DNA of 64,000 nt from Flagellimonas pelagia (lineage in GTDB: Bacteria > Bacteroidota > Bacteroidia > Flavobacteriales > Flavobacteriaceae): positions 124,001 through 188,000 of the forward strand of contig NZ_QXFI01000033.1 in assembly GCF_003584135.1 (NCBI RefSeq), given 5' to 3'. Under the pieces are notes generated by a model. It ran no database searches. It saw only the letters and a list, made by a program, of their open reading frames with translations, and was not told where the DNA came from. Below, in pieces: positions 26,263 to 34,919 of the stretch (positions within the stretch are counted from its first letter, which is position 1; each line of letters starts with the position of its first letter). A program made the position numbers and the translations under genes.

Positions 26263-27264
26263 TTAACTGATAACGGACAACGACCTCGGTTCATAATCCT
26301 TTACAACATTAGCAATTGCTTTGATGTGCTCCGGAGTAGTGCCGCAACACCCCCCAACAATATTCACCAATCCTTTTTCTGCATATTCCTTGATTTGGGC
26401 AGCCATCTGTTCCGGGGTTTCATCGTATTCCCCAAAAGCATTGGGCAATCCTGCATTGGGATGTGCCGAAGTGGCAAATCCCGACTTTGCGGAAATCACC
26501 TCCAAATGGGGAACCAACTGTTTGGCGCCAAGCGCACAATTGAACCCCACCGATAAAATCGGAATATGGGAAACCGAGATCAAAAAAGCTTCCGCTGTCT
26601 GTCCTGATAAGGTTCTACCCGAAGCATCGGTAATGGTACCACTCACCATGATCGGCACTTCAATGTTACGCTCGTCCTTTACTTCTTCAATGGCAAAAAG
26701 GGCTGCTTTGGCATTCAGCGTGTCAAAAATGGTCTCTACCAATAAAATATCGGCACCACCATCCAACAACGCCTCAACTTGTTCTTTATATGCTTTTCGA
26801 AGTTCATCAAAGGAAACGGCACGATACCCAGGGTCGTTCACATCGGGTGACATGCTTGCCGTTTTGTTGGTGGGACCTATACTCCCTGCCACAAACCGTG
26901 GTTTGCTCGGATCTTTTTTGGTGAACTCATCAGCCACTTGTTTGGCGATTTTGGCCGATTCAAAATTCAGTTCATACACCAATGCTTCCATGCCATAATC
27001 GGCCATGGCAATGGTAGTACCGGAAAAGGTATTGGTCTCGATAATGTCCGCACCCGCTTCCAAATAAGCTCTGTGGACATCTGCAATGGCCTGCGGTTGG
27101 GTCAAAGACAATAAATCATTGTTTCCCTTCAGGTCACTAGGCCAATCCTTGAAACGTTCTCCCCTAAAATCTTCTTCCTCGAATTTATAGCGTTGCAGCA
27201 TGGTGCCCATGGCTCCATCCAATACCAAAATCCGTTTCTTTAAAATATCCTCAATTTTTTCCAT
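26263..27264 (-). CDS. metH: Methionine synthase, homocysteine-binding polypeptide
   Basis: A 333-residue homocysteine S-methyltransferase domain, equivalent to the first barrel of MetH. The zinc cysteines are present: GFNCALGA (about residue 245) and [11 protein letters not shown] (about 309). The start of the barrel reads [23 protein letters not shown]. It ends at EPRSLSVIS, exactly where single-chain MetH enters the linker to the pterin domain. The reaction needs the larger polypeptide at 23195-25894 in trans. The last codons contain one arm of the inverted repeat (26272-26283). A SAM-I riboswitch lies upstream; no cobalamin riboswitch is seen. Confidence 0.95.
   Translation of the reverse strand: MEKIEDILKKRILVLDGAMGTMLQRYKFEEEDFRGERFKDWPSDLKGNNDLLSLTQPQAIADVHRAYLEAGADIIETNTFSGTTIAMADYGMEALVYELNFESAKIAKQVADEFTKKDPSKPRFVAGSIGPTNKTASMSPDVNDPGYRAVSFDELRKAYKEQVEALLDGGADILLVETIFDTLNAKAALFAIEEVKDERNIEVPIMVSGTITDASGRTLSGQTAEAFLISVSHIPILSVGFNCALGAKQLVPHLEVISAKSGFATSAHPNAGLPNAFGEYDETPEQMAAQIKEYAEKGLVNIVGGCCGTTPEHIKAIANVVKDYEPRSLSVIS
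26272..26283. repeat. Right arm of the inverted repeat bracketing the IVP gene
   Basis: AACGGACAACGA is an exact inverse complement of 25864-25875. It falls in the last codons of the first metH gene. The two arms are about 400 bases apart. Confidence 0.6.
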
Positions 27265-27332
27265 AGTACAATTCCCTTTACAATAGGGTGCAAGGGTATC
27301 AAGAAAAGTGTAGAAATACTTTGAATTCTTTC

Positions 27333-27472
27333 GTTATCCTTCCCTTTTGGCAGGATATTGCTCCAAACCTTCCTGAGAAACGTTCAGGATAAGGGTAGAA
27401 TGTAGCACCTTCTCGGAAGTCGAGGGTTGCTAAGGCTTCAAAGGGTCCAATCCCTCCACCTTTCTTGATAAC
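27333..27472 (-). promoter_or_regulatory. SAM-I (S-box) riboswitch of the metH operon
   Basis: The core is unmistakable on the minus strand: TATCAAGAAAGGTGGAGGGA, GACCCTTTGAAGCC, TTAGCAACC and AAGGTGCTACATTC in the right order. P1 closes by GTTATC (27472-27467) with GATAAC (27338-27333). A hairpin with CTGAACGTTTCTCAG-like arms forms an extended P4. A near-consensus -7 box (TTTCTTTG, 27508-27501) lies 29 bases upstream. The aptamer binds SAM and is expected to turn off metH-IVP-metH-metF. I do not see a strong terminator between the aptamer and the start, so control may be translational. Confidence 0.93.
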
Positions 27473-27563
27473 ACTTTCAACTTATTAATGAACTGAACTG
27501 CAAAGAAACGGCTCTCCCTAGTGAAAAGCAAAAAATGCCCCTTTATTTTTACATTTCCAACAA

Positions 27564-27595
27564 TAAAAAAACGGGTTGAAAAATCAACCCGTTTT
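27564..27595 (-). terminator. Intrinsic terminator after the SDR gene
   Basis: Stem ACGGGTTGA / TCAACCCGT with a short A loop is followed on the minus strand by seven T, about 20 bases past the SDR stop. Confidence 0.88.
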
Positions 27596-27615
27596 AGATT
27601 ACTCTTTGTTAGATT

Positions 27616-28377
27616 TTACATCATCATACCACCTGAGACCTCAATGCGTTGGCCGTTGACCCATTTGGCGTCCTCGGTACACAAAAAGGCGACTACCCCT
27701 CCAATATCACTAGGGATGCCTACACGACCCAAAGCAGTAAAATTGGCAATGGCCGTTCTTTTGCCCTCATCGGTCTTGTTGGTACCGCCACCAAAATCGG
27801 TTTCTATGGCTCCTGGTGCGACTATATTAGACCTGATTTGTCTTGTACCAAGCTCTTTGGCTTGATATCTGGTAAGGGTTTCCATGGCAGCTTTCAAGGC
27901 TCCATACACCGAATACCCTGGGAAAGAGAATCTAGCCAATCCACTGGAAATATTCACGATACCCCCTCCGTTAGCCATGATGGGCAACAATTTTTGTGTC
28001 AGGAAAAATGCACCTTTAAAATGAATATCAACCAAGGAATCGAATTGCTCTTCCGTAGTTTCTGTGATTGGAGCATTGATACCAATCCCTGCGTTATTGA
28101 TCAAATAATCGATGTGGTCTGCCCCAAAATGGGAGTCGATTACATTTTTTACCTGATCTACAAAGGCATCAAAACTGCCTACTTGTGACACATCCAATTG
28201 CAATGCATAAGCCTTTTGACCCAAGCTTTCAATTTCCTGAACGGTTTTGTCCGCCTCAACCTTATTGCTTTGATACGTCAACACAACATCCAATCCTTTT
28301 TTGGCCAAATTGATGGCCATATTTTCTCCGAGACCTCTACTGCCTCCAGTTACTAATGCTATTTTACTTTTTGCCAT
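27616..28377 (-). CDS. Short-chain dehydrogenase/reductase
   Basis: A 253-residue classical SDR of the FabG-like group. The NAD(P) motif is TGGSRGLGENMA (about 9-20) and NNAG is near residue 90. The catalytic Ser is in VNISSGLA and the YxxxK pair is YGALK (about 156-160). An arginine in the first loop (GGSRG) suggests NADPH. The substrate is unknown. An AraC-type regulator lies 84 bases upstream on the same strand and probably controls it. Confidence 0.92.
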   Translation of the reverse strand: MAKSKIALVTGGSRGLGENMAINLAKKGLDVVLTYQSNKVEADKTVQEIESLGQKAYALQLDVSQVGSFDAFVDQVKNVIDSHFGADHIDYLINNAGIGINAPITETTEEQFDSLVDIHFKGAFFLTQKLLPIMANGGGIVNISSGLARFSFPGYSVYGALKAAMETLTRYQAKELGTRQIRSNIVAPGAIETDFGGGTNKTDEGKRTAIANFTALGRVGIPSDIGGVVAFLCTEDAKWVNGQRIEVSGGMMM

Positions 28378-28461
28378 TTTTTTTGATTTTTAATTATGGT
28401 ACAAAGTTCTGAAATAAGGCACCTTGAGGGATTGCGAGCATCAATCCATTTTTTGCAAAAA

Positions 28462-29379
28462 TCAAATAGCGATACTTCCTCTATATTTTAATGGGGATGT
28501 ATTGGAAAACTTCTTGAAGAAATTGGAAAAGTGGGCCACTTCCTCAAATCCCAAACTGAATGCGATTTCGGAAATGTTCCAATCCGTGTTGTTAAGTAAG
28601 ATTTTGGCCTCTTCAAAAACACGGGCATGGATGATAGCCGTTGTGGTACTTCCCGTAGTTTCCTTGAGTACTTTATTCAAATGATTCGCATGCACTGCCA
28701 ACCGCTCCGCAAAATCGTTCGCCGTTTTCAAGACCAACCGTTGGGCAGGAGTATTTATGGGAAACTGTCGCTCCAACAGTTCCACAAAAAGGTCAGTGAT
28801 GCGGGTTGCCGCATTTTTACCATTTTCCACAGGTTGTGCCGGCTGCAACTTTTGACCGATATGCAACAGCTCCACTATATAAGCTCGAATCAAATCAAAT
28901 TTAAAGGGATAATCCGAAGATAACTCCCTGTCTATCTTTTGAAAAAGTTGTTCTAACTCCATATAATCATCATCGGAAATATTGAAGATCGGAAACCCTC
29001 CTGGTTGGAAAAGTGGCAAGGTTTCCAAAATGACCCCGCTTTTATCTTTGGATAAAAAGTTCTCCGTGAATACACAAAAATACCCAGACTGGTTTTCATC
29101 CTGTGGCACATAATGATATGGGATTCTAGGCGATGCAAATAACAAAGCTTTATCGGCAATGTCGATGACCTTATCGGCATATTCCGCCCTGTTCTTCCCG
29201 TTGATCAAACTGATCTTAAAATAGGAACGCCGATCATAGCGCATCTCCCCCTCATTGAGTTTTGTACGGTACTCATCGATCTTGAACACATTAAAATGCC
29301 CGATATCCTTCCCAATGGTATCGGGAATGGGCAATTTCATTTTTCCATAAAAATCCCGCAAGGTGAACAGTTCTTCCAT
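28462..29379 (-). CDS. AraC-family transcriptional regulator
   Basis: A 305-residue protein with an N-terminal cupin-like sensor region (about 20-160) and a C-terminal double helix-turn-helix (about 205-300). The latter includes ERLAVHANHLNKVLKETTG and ISEIAFSLGFEEVAHFSNFF, ending TSPLKYR. I use ATG 29379; an upstream frame beginning at 29451 would run through the terminator of the preceding gene. The likely target is the SDR gene immediately downstream. The inducer is unknown. Confidence 0.9.
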   Translation of the reverse strand: MEELFTLRDFYGKMKLPIPDTIGKDIGHFNVFKIDEYRTKLNEGEMRYDRRSYFKISLINGKNRAEYADKVIDIADKALLFASPRIPYHYVPQDENQSGYFCVFTENFLSKDKSGVILETLPLFQPGGFPIFNISDDDYMELEQLFQKIDRELSSDYPFKFDLIRAYIVELLHIGQKLQPAQPVENGKNAATRITDLFVELLERQFPINTPAQRLVLKTANDFAERLAVHANHLNKVLKETTGSTTTAIIHARVFEEAKILLNNTDWNISEIAFSLGFEEVAHFSNFFKKFSNTSPLKYRGSIAI

Positions 29380-29410
29380 TGTATTGTAAAATTCAAATAT
29401 AGTGCAAAAA

Positions 29411-29445
29411 CAAAAACACCCTCCAAAATTGCTTCTGGAAGGTGT
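29411..29445 (-). terminator. Intrinsic terminator after the Kelch-like lipoprotein gene
   Basis: Stem ACACCcTCC / GGAaGGTGT (29416-29424 with 29437-29445) is followed on the minus strand by TTTTTGTTTTT, 52 bases past the upstream gene's stop codon. Confidence 0.8.
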
Positions 29446-29497
29446 CTTCATTTAAATTATAATGCTATTGAAAATGGATGTATAAACCGGTAAATTT

Positions 29498-30793
29498 TTA
29501 ATTTAATATCCATATATCATTTAAGTAACCTATGTCCCCGTTATATCCCAACATTACATAGATTTTGTCCAAGAATACAACCATAGAATTATCATGCCTG
29601 TTAGGGAATCCTGTCTCTTGGTACTCTTGTTCCCAGTCCTTACCATTGGCACTACTCCATATAACGGCAGGACTATCTGTTGAGGCACCTTCAACCATCA
29701 AAATCATTTTCTCATCATAGACGACTAAGGAATATTCCTTATATGTTTGCTGAAATGGTGCATTTTCCAACTCTAAAGCCCAATCTATCCCATCTATGCT
29801 GCTAAATACTTTGTCTTGGACAACTACCCACATTTTATCATTAAACACGACTGCTTCTTGTTCCAATGACACCATGAATCCTATATCCTCTGTAACCAGA
29901 CTCCAGTTAACGCCATCGTTACTATTCCAAACATTTTGATTAAGAAATTCATTCTGTCCACCTGTAATCAACCACAGTTTATTATTGTACGACAAAATTT
30001 TATGACCCCAATCAGCTGGAAATTCAGCATTCTCTTTCTCCAAAACCCAATTTTTTCCATCTACACTGGACCAAATATCACTGGATGGCGCCCCATTCCA
30101 CCTAAAACCGCCTATCAAGAGCATCTTATTGTCAAAAACAACCACTTGGTGAAATGCCCTCGGCATAAAACCAGGGGCATCTGTCTCCAAAATCCAATTT
30201 TCTCCGTCAGTACTACTCCAAACATCATCCAAGTAATGTAATGCACCATCAGGATTATAACCATAACCACCTATAATGAAAAGCTTCCCATTAAATTCTA
30301 CAACCGCGGCTAAATGTCGTGCACCGAAAGAAGAGTCAGATATAAAAGTACCTACGGGTCTAATCTTAAAACTATATGTACTGCTATTGGTTGTATTGCC
30401 ACTACCATCCTCTGCCACCACTTTCCAGAAATAAGTCGTGGCAAATTCCAGATCGAAATCCAAATTATAAGTCAAAGTATTCAGATTCGTTGCAATCTGT
30501 GTAATGGGGTCTTCTTCCTGGCCTAGGAACAGTGTGTAGGTAACCGTTTCACTTTCTGGATCAACGGATTCCGTCCATTCGAATGAAGGTTTTAATTCCA
30601 CATCTTCCGCCTCATCCTCTATTGCCACCAAACTAAAGGAAGCCGGGGCCTGATTCTCTGGTTGTCCATTCTCCTCAGGAGTGGTTGGAGTCCCACTAGT
30701 AGGGGGTTCTTCCACTCCACCATCACTACTGCATGAAGTAATTGTAGTAATAAAAATTACCAGTAGCAGGAACACAAAAAAATTGCTCTTCAT
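29498..30793 (-). CDS. Lipoprotein with Ig-like and Kelch-type beta-propeller repeats
   Basis: A 431-residue lipoprotein. FFVFLLLVIFITTITSCSSDG has a lipobox at Cys21, followed by a Pro/Gly/Glu linker (about 25-50). A fibronectin/Ig-like domain spans about 55-148 (SFEWTESVDPESETVTYTLF, ATTYFWKVVAEDGSGNTT). The rest has about six blades with the repeating pattern VVFDNKMLLIGG...WSSxDGxNWxLE, clearest at KLFIIGGYGYN, KMLLIGGFRW and KLWLITGGQN. Such propellers bind surface ligands or glycans. No enzyme residues are recognisable. Monocistronic, with its own terminator. Confidence 0.82.
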   Translation of the reverse strand: MKSNFFVFLLLVIFITTITSCSSDGGVEEPPTSGTPTTPEENGQPENQAPASFSLVAIEDEAEDVELKPSFEWTESVDPESETVTYTLFLGQEEDPITQIATNLNTLTYNLDFDLEFATTYFWKVVAEDGSGNTTNSSTYSFKIRPVGTFISDSSFGARHLAAVVEFNGKLFIIGGYGYNPDGALHYLDDVWSSTDGENWILETDAPGFMPRAFHQVVVFDNKMLLIGGFRWNGAPSSDIWSSVDGKNWVLEKENAEFPADWGHKILSYNNKLWLITGGQNEFLNQNVWNSNDGVNWSLVTEDIGFMVSLEQEAVVFNDKMWVVVQDKVFSSIDGIDWALELENAPFQQTYKEYSLVVYDEKMILMVEGASTDSPAVIWSSANGKDWEQEYQETGFPNRHDNSMVVFLDKIYVMLGYNGDIGYLNDIWILN

Positions 30794-30854
30794 TATTTTT
30801 ATCTTTAATGAAGAGCAATATAATGTTATTCTTACTTACTGAGAACCTATCTTT

Positions 30855-31916
30855 TTAATTGATGCTCTGCACCACTTCTTTCTTGGCCTCCTTTTTGGAA
30901 CCATCAAATCCTTCCACACCTCCTACCGTGGTATACTTCATCACGTAGCGTTTATCCGGATTGATGATCTGATAGGCAAACTGGCACATAACGGCAGCTT
31001 CGTGGAATCCAGAAAGGATCAATTTTAATTTACCGGGATAGATGTTAACGTCCCCGATGGCAAATACCCCTGGAATGTTGGTCTGGTAATCCTTGGCATT
31101 GTTCACCTTAATGGCGTTTTTTTCAATTTCCAAGCCCCAATCCCCGATCGGTCCTAATTTGGGCGACAATCCGAACAGCGGAATGAAGTAATCGGTCTCC
31201 ACATAGCTTTGTTCCTTGGTTTCATCATTGTACTTGATCACCACAGCCTGAAGTTCTTCCTTACCGTGGATTTCCTGTACTTCTGCTTCGGTATACAATT
31301 GAATCTTACCCAATTTGGCCAATTCCCTTGCTTTTTCCACGGAATCCAAAGCGCCACGGAACTCATTTCTACGGTGTACCAAAGAAACTTCGGAAGCTAC
31401 ATCGGCCAAGAAAATGGCCCAGTCCAATGCGGAATCCCCACCACCGGAAATGACCACTTTTTTGTCGCGGAACAATTCAGGATCTTTGATCATGTACTCC
31501 ACACCTTTGCTTTCAAACAGTTCAATATTGGCGATCAATGGTTTCCTAGGTTCAAAGGAACCCAATCCACCAGCAATCACCACAACAGGCGCTTGGTGCT
31601 TTGTACCTTTATTCGTGGTTACCACAAAGGAACCGTCCTCTTGTTTATCCAAGGTTTCGGCACGTTCACCCAAAGTAAATCCGGGCTCAAAAGGTTTGAT
31701 CTGTTCCATTAGCTTATCCACCAATACCCCGGCCAAAATCTCTGGATAGGCAGGAATATCATAGATCGGTTTTTTAGGATAGATTTCGGAACACTGACCC
31801 CCTGGTTGTGGAAGTGCATCGATCAAATGGCATTTCAACTTTAACAAGCCCGCCTCAAAAACGGTGAACAACCCAGTTGGTCCCGCTCCAATTATAATGA
31901 TGTCTGTTTTAATCAT
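30855..31916 (-). CDS. Ferredoxin-NADP reductase type (thioredoxin-reductase-like FNR)
   Basis: A 353-residue two-domain flavoprotein. The FAD motif is IIIGAGPTGLFTVFEAG (about 6-22), followed by PQPGGQCSEIYPKKPIYDIPAYPE. The NADP motif is VISGGGDSALDWA (about 150-162), and FAIGDVNIYPGKLKLILSGF is the second FAD segment. The redox-active CxxC of thioredoxin reductase is absent, which fits FNR2/YumC-like enzymes. Its place downstream of cobA and sulfite reductase on the same strand suggests it reduces ferredoxin for the siroheme sulfite reductase; this is inference. A gap of 70 bases with a REP-like palindrome separates it from cobA. Confidence 0.88.
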   Translation of the reverse strand: MIKTDIIIIGAGPTGLFTVFEAGLLKLKCHLIDALPQPGGQCSEIYPKKPIYDIPAYPEILAGVLVDKLMEQIKPFEPGFTLGERAETLDKQEDGSFVVTTNKGTKHQAPVVVIAGGLGSFEPRKPLIANIELFESKGVEYMIKDPELFRDKKVVISGGGDSALDWAIFLADVASEVSLVHRRNEFRGALDSVEKARELAKLGKIQLYTEAEVQEIHGKEELQAVVIKYNDETKEQSYVETDYFIPLFGLSPKLGPIGDWGLEIEKNAIKVNNAKDYQTNIPGVFAIGDVNIYPGKLKLILSGFHEAAVMCQFAYQIINPDKRYVMKYTTVGGVEGFDGSKKEAKKEVVQSIN

Positions 31917-31944
31917 AATACTGCTTTTAATGAGTTTGGACTTT

Positions 31945-31964
31945 CCCTTCGACTTCGCTCAGGG
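31945..31964. repeat. REP-like palindrome between FNR and cobA
   Basis: CCCTTCGACTTCGCTCAGGG is a short imperfect palindrome of a kind scattered through intergenic regions of Flavobacteriia. It may form a hairpin in the transcript between cobA and the reductase gene. Confidence 0.55.
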
Positions 31965-31986
31965 TCCTTACTCTACCTGACAATTT

Positions 31987-32763
31987 TTAAACTTTAACTA
32001 GCGATTTTTTTCCCTTGTATTGGTATTCCTCTTGAATGTCCAATATTCTTTGGCGATGGTTCACCACCTCACCGATGATGATAATCGCAGGATTGGATAA
32101 CTGCTGCTCCTTTGCCTTGTTCTCAATGGAAGCAACAGTTCCAATACCTATTTTTTCATGCTCCGTGGTCCCATTTTGGATGATGGCCACAGGAGTCTGT
32201 ACTTTTCCTTCTTGCTTGAAGAGTTCCATGATCTCTCCCAATTTTGACATTCCCATAAGGATGATGACTGTAGCGCTCGACTTGGCGGCCAAGGCCACAT
32301 CATTGGAAAGTTTGTGTTCCTTTGTGGTACCCGTAATCACCCAAAAACTCTCGGCAGAACCTCTTTTGGTCACCGGAATGTTTTGGGATGCCGGAACCGA
32401 TACCGAAGATGAAATCCCTGGAACCACGGCCACATCAAGTCCCAATTCCGCTGCATATTCCATTTCTTCGGCTCCACGGCCAAATACGAATGGATCTCCC
32501 CCTTTTAATCTAACCACATGAAGTCCTTGATTGGCTCGCTGCACGATCAGTTCGTTGATCTGTTCCTGCTGGTAGGTATAACATCCTTTGCGTTTACCCA
32601 CAAATATTTTTTCGGCTTGGGGAGCATAATCCAACAATTCTGCGGACACCAATGCGTCATACAGCACCACGTCTGCAGCCTGCAATGCCTTCACACCTTT
32701 AAGGCTGATCAAATCCACATCCCCGGGGCCCGCCCCTACAACTGTCAATTTTCCGTTACGCAT
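31987..32763 (-). CDS. cobA: Uroporphyrinogen-III C-methyltransferase
   Basis: A 258-residue SAM-dependent enzyme that makes precorrin-2 on the way to siroheme, the cofactor of the preceding sulfite reductase. Motifs are VVGAGPGDVDLISLKG (about 6-21), VLYDALVS, LKGGDPFVFGRGAEE and PGISSSVSVPA. I start at ATG 32763, which overlaps the sulfite reductase stop (ATGCGTAA); the longer frame upstream is a shadow of that gene. Overlap implies coupled translation of apoenzyme and cofactor synthesis. Confidence 0.96.
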   Translation of the reverse strand: MRNGKLTVVGAGPGDVDLISLKGVKALQAADVVLYDALVSAELLDYAPQAEKIFVGKRKGCYTYQQEQINELIVQRANQGLHVVRLKGGDPFVFGRGAEEMEYAAELGLDVAVVPGISSSVSVPASQNIPVTKRGSAESFWVITGTTKEHKLSNDVALAAKSSATVIILMGMSKLGEIMELFKQEGKVQTPVAIIQNGTTEHEKIGIGTVASIENKAKEQQLSNPAIIIIGEVVNHRQRILDIQEEYQYKGKKSLVKV

Positions 32764-34846
32764 GTTCCAACTCCAATTTTCTGTATGCTTCCAATCGTTC
32801 CAACACGGTTTTCGCATCTTCCACATAGCTTTTTGCAAAAGCTTCGGAAGGCTCATTTTGGTTGAGTTGTAAAGCGAATTTTTCAAATCCTCCTTCAAAC
32901 TCAATTTTTCCTGTGGCCACATAGAGTTCATCAAAATCCTTGATGATACTCGCATGGGTATTTACTTTTTGCTTTTCCGCAGTCAACAATGCCTTGGCAG
33001 AGTTTACCATGGACTGATAGGAATAATAAATACTGGCAGCCCACTTCCCTTCTTGGATGGCCTCTTCGGCGCTTTCTATCTTCTCTTGGCTCTCAAAGAA
33101 CAGGGTGGCCACCAAGTCCACAATGACTCCGGCGCATTCCCCAACCCCGATTTCCTGAACATATTTTTCCTCATTGCCCCAATCGATAAAATCTTCTTGG
33201 GTGAGGTTGTCCACATCGGTCAATGGTTTTAAGAAATCATAGAAATAAAGCTGCCCTTTTTCCTCATAATACTCGGTGAAGTTTGCCCCATTTCCATTGG
33301 CCTCAAAATCATCCAAGATCAATCGAAGCGCCTGAGGTCCTCTTTTACTTGGGATTTTGGCCACTTTGTCCGCGAACTTTCCATTTCCGTTGCCCAAATT
33401 TCCACCACCCAACAACACCTGAAGGGCAGGTGCCACCAATTTATCCTTGGTACGGATGGACATTCCTTGGAACCCGATGTGGGCCATGTTGTGTTGGCCG
33501 CATGCGTTCATACAACCACTTATCTTGATCACCACATCCGCATTGTTGATGTATTGTGGGTATTCGGCTTTGATCACGCGTTCCAACTCATCGGCGATAC
33601 CGGTACTGCTGGCGATACCTAAATTACAGGTATCCGTTCCAGGACATGCGGTGATGTCCAAAGCCTTGTTGTAGCCTGCTTCGGCAAAGCCCAATTTTTC
33701 AAGTTCTGCGTAAAAGAAAGGAACCAATTCCTCCTTAACGAAGGGTATCAAAATATTTTGACGCAGGGATAGACGAATCTCGCCGGCAGCATAGTTCTGC
33801 ACCAAATGGGCCAATTCCCTTGCTTTATTGGTATAAAAATCACCCAACAATACCTTAATACCGATGGCCACAAAGCCTTCTTGTTTTTGAGGCACCAAGT
33901 TGGTGGTTTTCCATTGTTCAAATGCTTTGGTATCCTTAATTTCAACTTTGGGTGTTTCCACTTCCGCCACTTGTACTGGTGGATAACTTTCAAAATCGAT
34001 TGGATAGGATTGAATAGGAATGGCGGTCTGTTCTTCTTCCAACAACTGCTTGAAACCATCCAAACCGATATCCTTCAATAAAAATTTCATACGTGCCTTG
34101 GCCCTACTCTTGCGTTCCCCGTAACGGTCGAACACACGAACCACGCCTTCCATCATCGGGATGATCTTATCCGTGGGCAAAAAGCTGTACAGTTCATCGG
34201 CATGTCGAGGTTGTGAACCCAAACCACCGGCCAACATCACTTTAAATCCTCTCACCCCGTTTTCAATTTTGGCGATAAATCCTAGATCGTGCATATAGGA
34301 CAATCCAGTATCGGCATCACTGGCAGAAAAAGAAACTTTGAATTTTCGACCCATTTCCTGACCAATGGGGTTTCTCAAGAAATATTCGAACAACGCTTGG
34401 GCATAGGGAGAAACATCGAATGGCTCATCCACATCGATACCTGCCGTTTCACTTGCCGTAACGTTACGAACCGTATTACCACAGGCTTCGCGAAGCGTAA
34501 CTTGGTCCTTTTCCAGTTCTGCCCACAACTCAGGAGTACGTTCGAGATCCACATAGTGAATTTGGATATCCTGACGCGTGGTGATGTGCAGACGACCACG
34601 GGAATATTCATCGGAAACGTCAGCAATGCGTAGCAACTGTTTGGAAGACACCTTTCCATATGGCAATTTGATGCGGATCATCTGCACCCCTGGTTGACGC
34701 TGGCCATAAACACCACGCGCCAAACGAAGACTACGGAATTTTTCCTCATCGATGTTGCCATCCTTGAATTGGCGAATTTTTTTCTCCAAATCGATGATAT
34801 CCTTCTCTACTATTGGGTTCTCTATTTCTGTTCTAAAACTTTTCAT
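32756..34846 (-). CDS. Siroheme sulfite/nitrite reductase with C-terminal HEPN domain
   Basis: A 696-residue ferredoxin-type assimilatory reductase. It carries duplicated nitrite/sulfite reductase half-domains (RITTRQDIQIH-type segment about residue 90; SLRQNILIPF about 360). The siroheme-4Fe4S ligands are CPGTDTC (about 405-411) and CMNAC (about 446-450). The surrounding genes point to sulfite as substrate. After about residue 600 comes a helical tail (SAEEAIQEGKWAASIYYSYQ, NSAKALLTAE) that looks like a HEPN domain. No RxxxxH catalytic motif is evident, so a ribonuclease role is not supported. cobA overlaps its 3' end. Confidence 0.93.
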   Translation of the reverse strand: MKSFRTEIENPIVEKDIIDLEKKIRQFKDGNIDEEKFRSLRLARGVYGQRQPGVQMIRIKLPYGKVSSKQLLRIADVSDEYSRGRLHITTRQDIQIHYVDLERTPELWAELEKDQVTLREACGNTVRNVTASETAGIDVDEPFDVSPYAQALFEYFLRNPIGQEMGRKFKVSFSASDADTGLSYMHDLGFIAKIENGVRGFKVMLAGGLGSQPRHADELYSFLPTDKIIPMMEGVVRVFDRYGERKSRAKARMKFLLKDIGLDGFKQLLEEEQTAIPIQSYPIDFESYPPVQVAEVETPKVEIKDTKAFEQWKTTNLVPQKQEGFVAIGIKVLLGDFYTNKARELAHLVQNYAAGEIRLSLRQNILIPFVKEELVPFFYAELEKLGFAEAGYNKALDITACPGTDTCNLGIASSTGIADELERVIKAEYPQYINNADVVIKISGCMNACGQHNMAHIGFQGMSIRTKDKLVAPALQVLLGGGNLGNGNGKFADKVAKIPSKRGPQALRLILDDFEANGNGANFTEYYEEKGQLYFYDFLKPLTDVDNLTQEDFIDWGNEEKYVQEIGVGECAGVIVDLVATLFFESQEKIESAEEAIQEGKWAASIYYSYQSMVNSAKALLTAEKQKVNTHASIIKDFDELYVATGKIEFEGGFEKFALQLNQNEPSEAFAKSYVEDAKTVLERLEAYRKLELEHA

Positions 34847-34919
34847 TATCCTATTTTCCCTATCTCTTTTATAGGTTTATAATAAAAATCTTCCCTGTTG
34901 CTCACTTGGGCATTACCTG

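Noticed and set aside
27265-27520. Cobalamin riboswitch before metH
   Set aside because: I looked for a B12-box and found none; the whole leader is accounted for by a SAM-I aptamer.
29380-29451. Extension of the AraC regulator to 29451
   Set aside because: It reads through the terminator of the upstream gene and encodes an unrelated Cys/Phe-rich peptide.
32764-32955. Extension of cobA to 32955
   Set aside because: It lies entirely in another frame of the sulfite reductase gene and lacks cobA homology. ATG 32763 begins directly before the GxGPG motif.
32756-34846. HEPN domain as part of a toxin or defence system
   Set aside because: There is no partner nucleotidyltransferase and no RxxxxH motif. 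It is fused to a metabolic enzyme in a metabolic operon.
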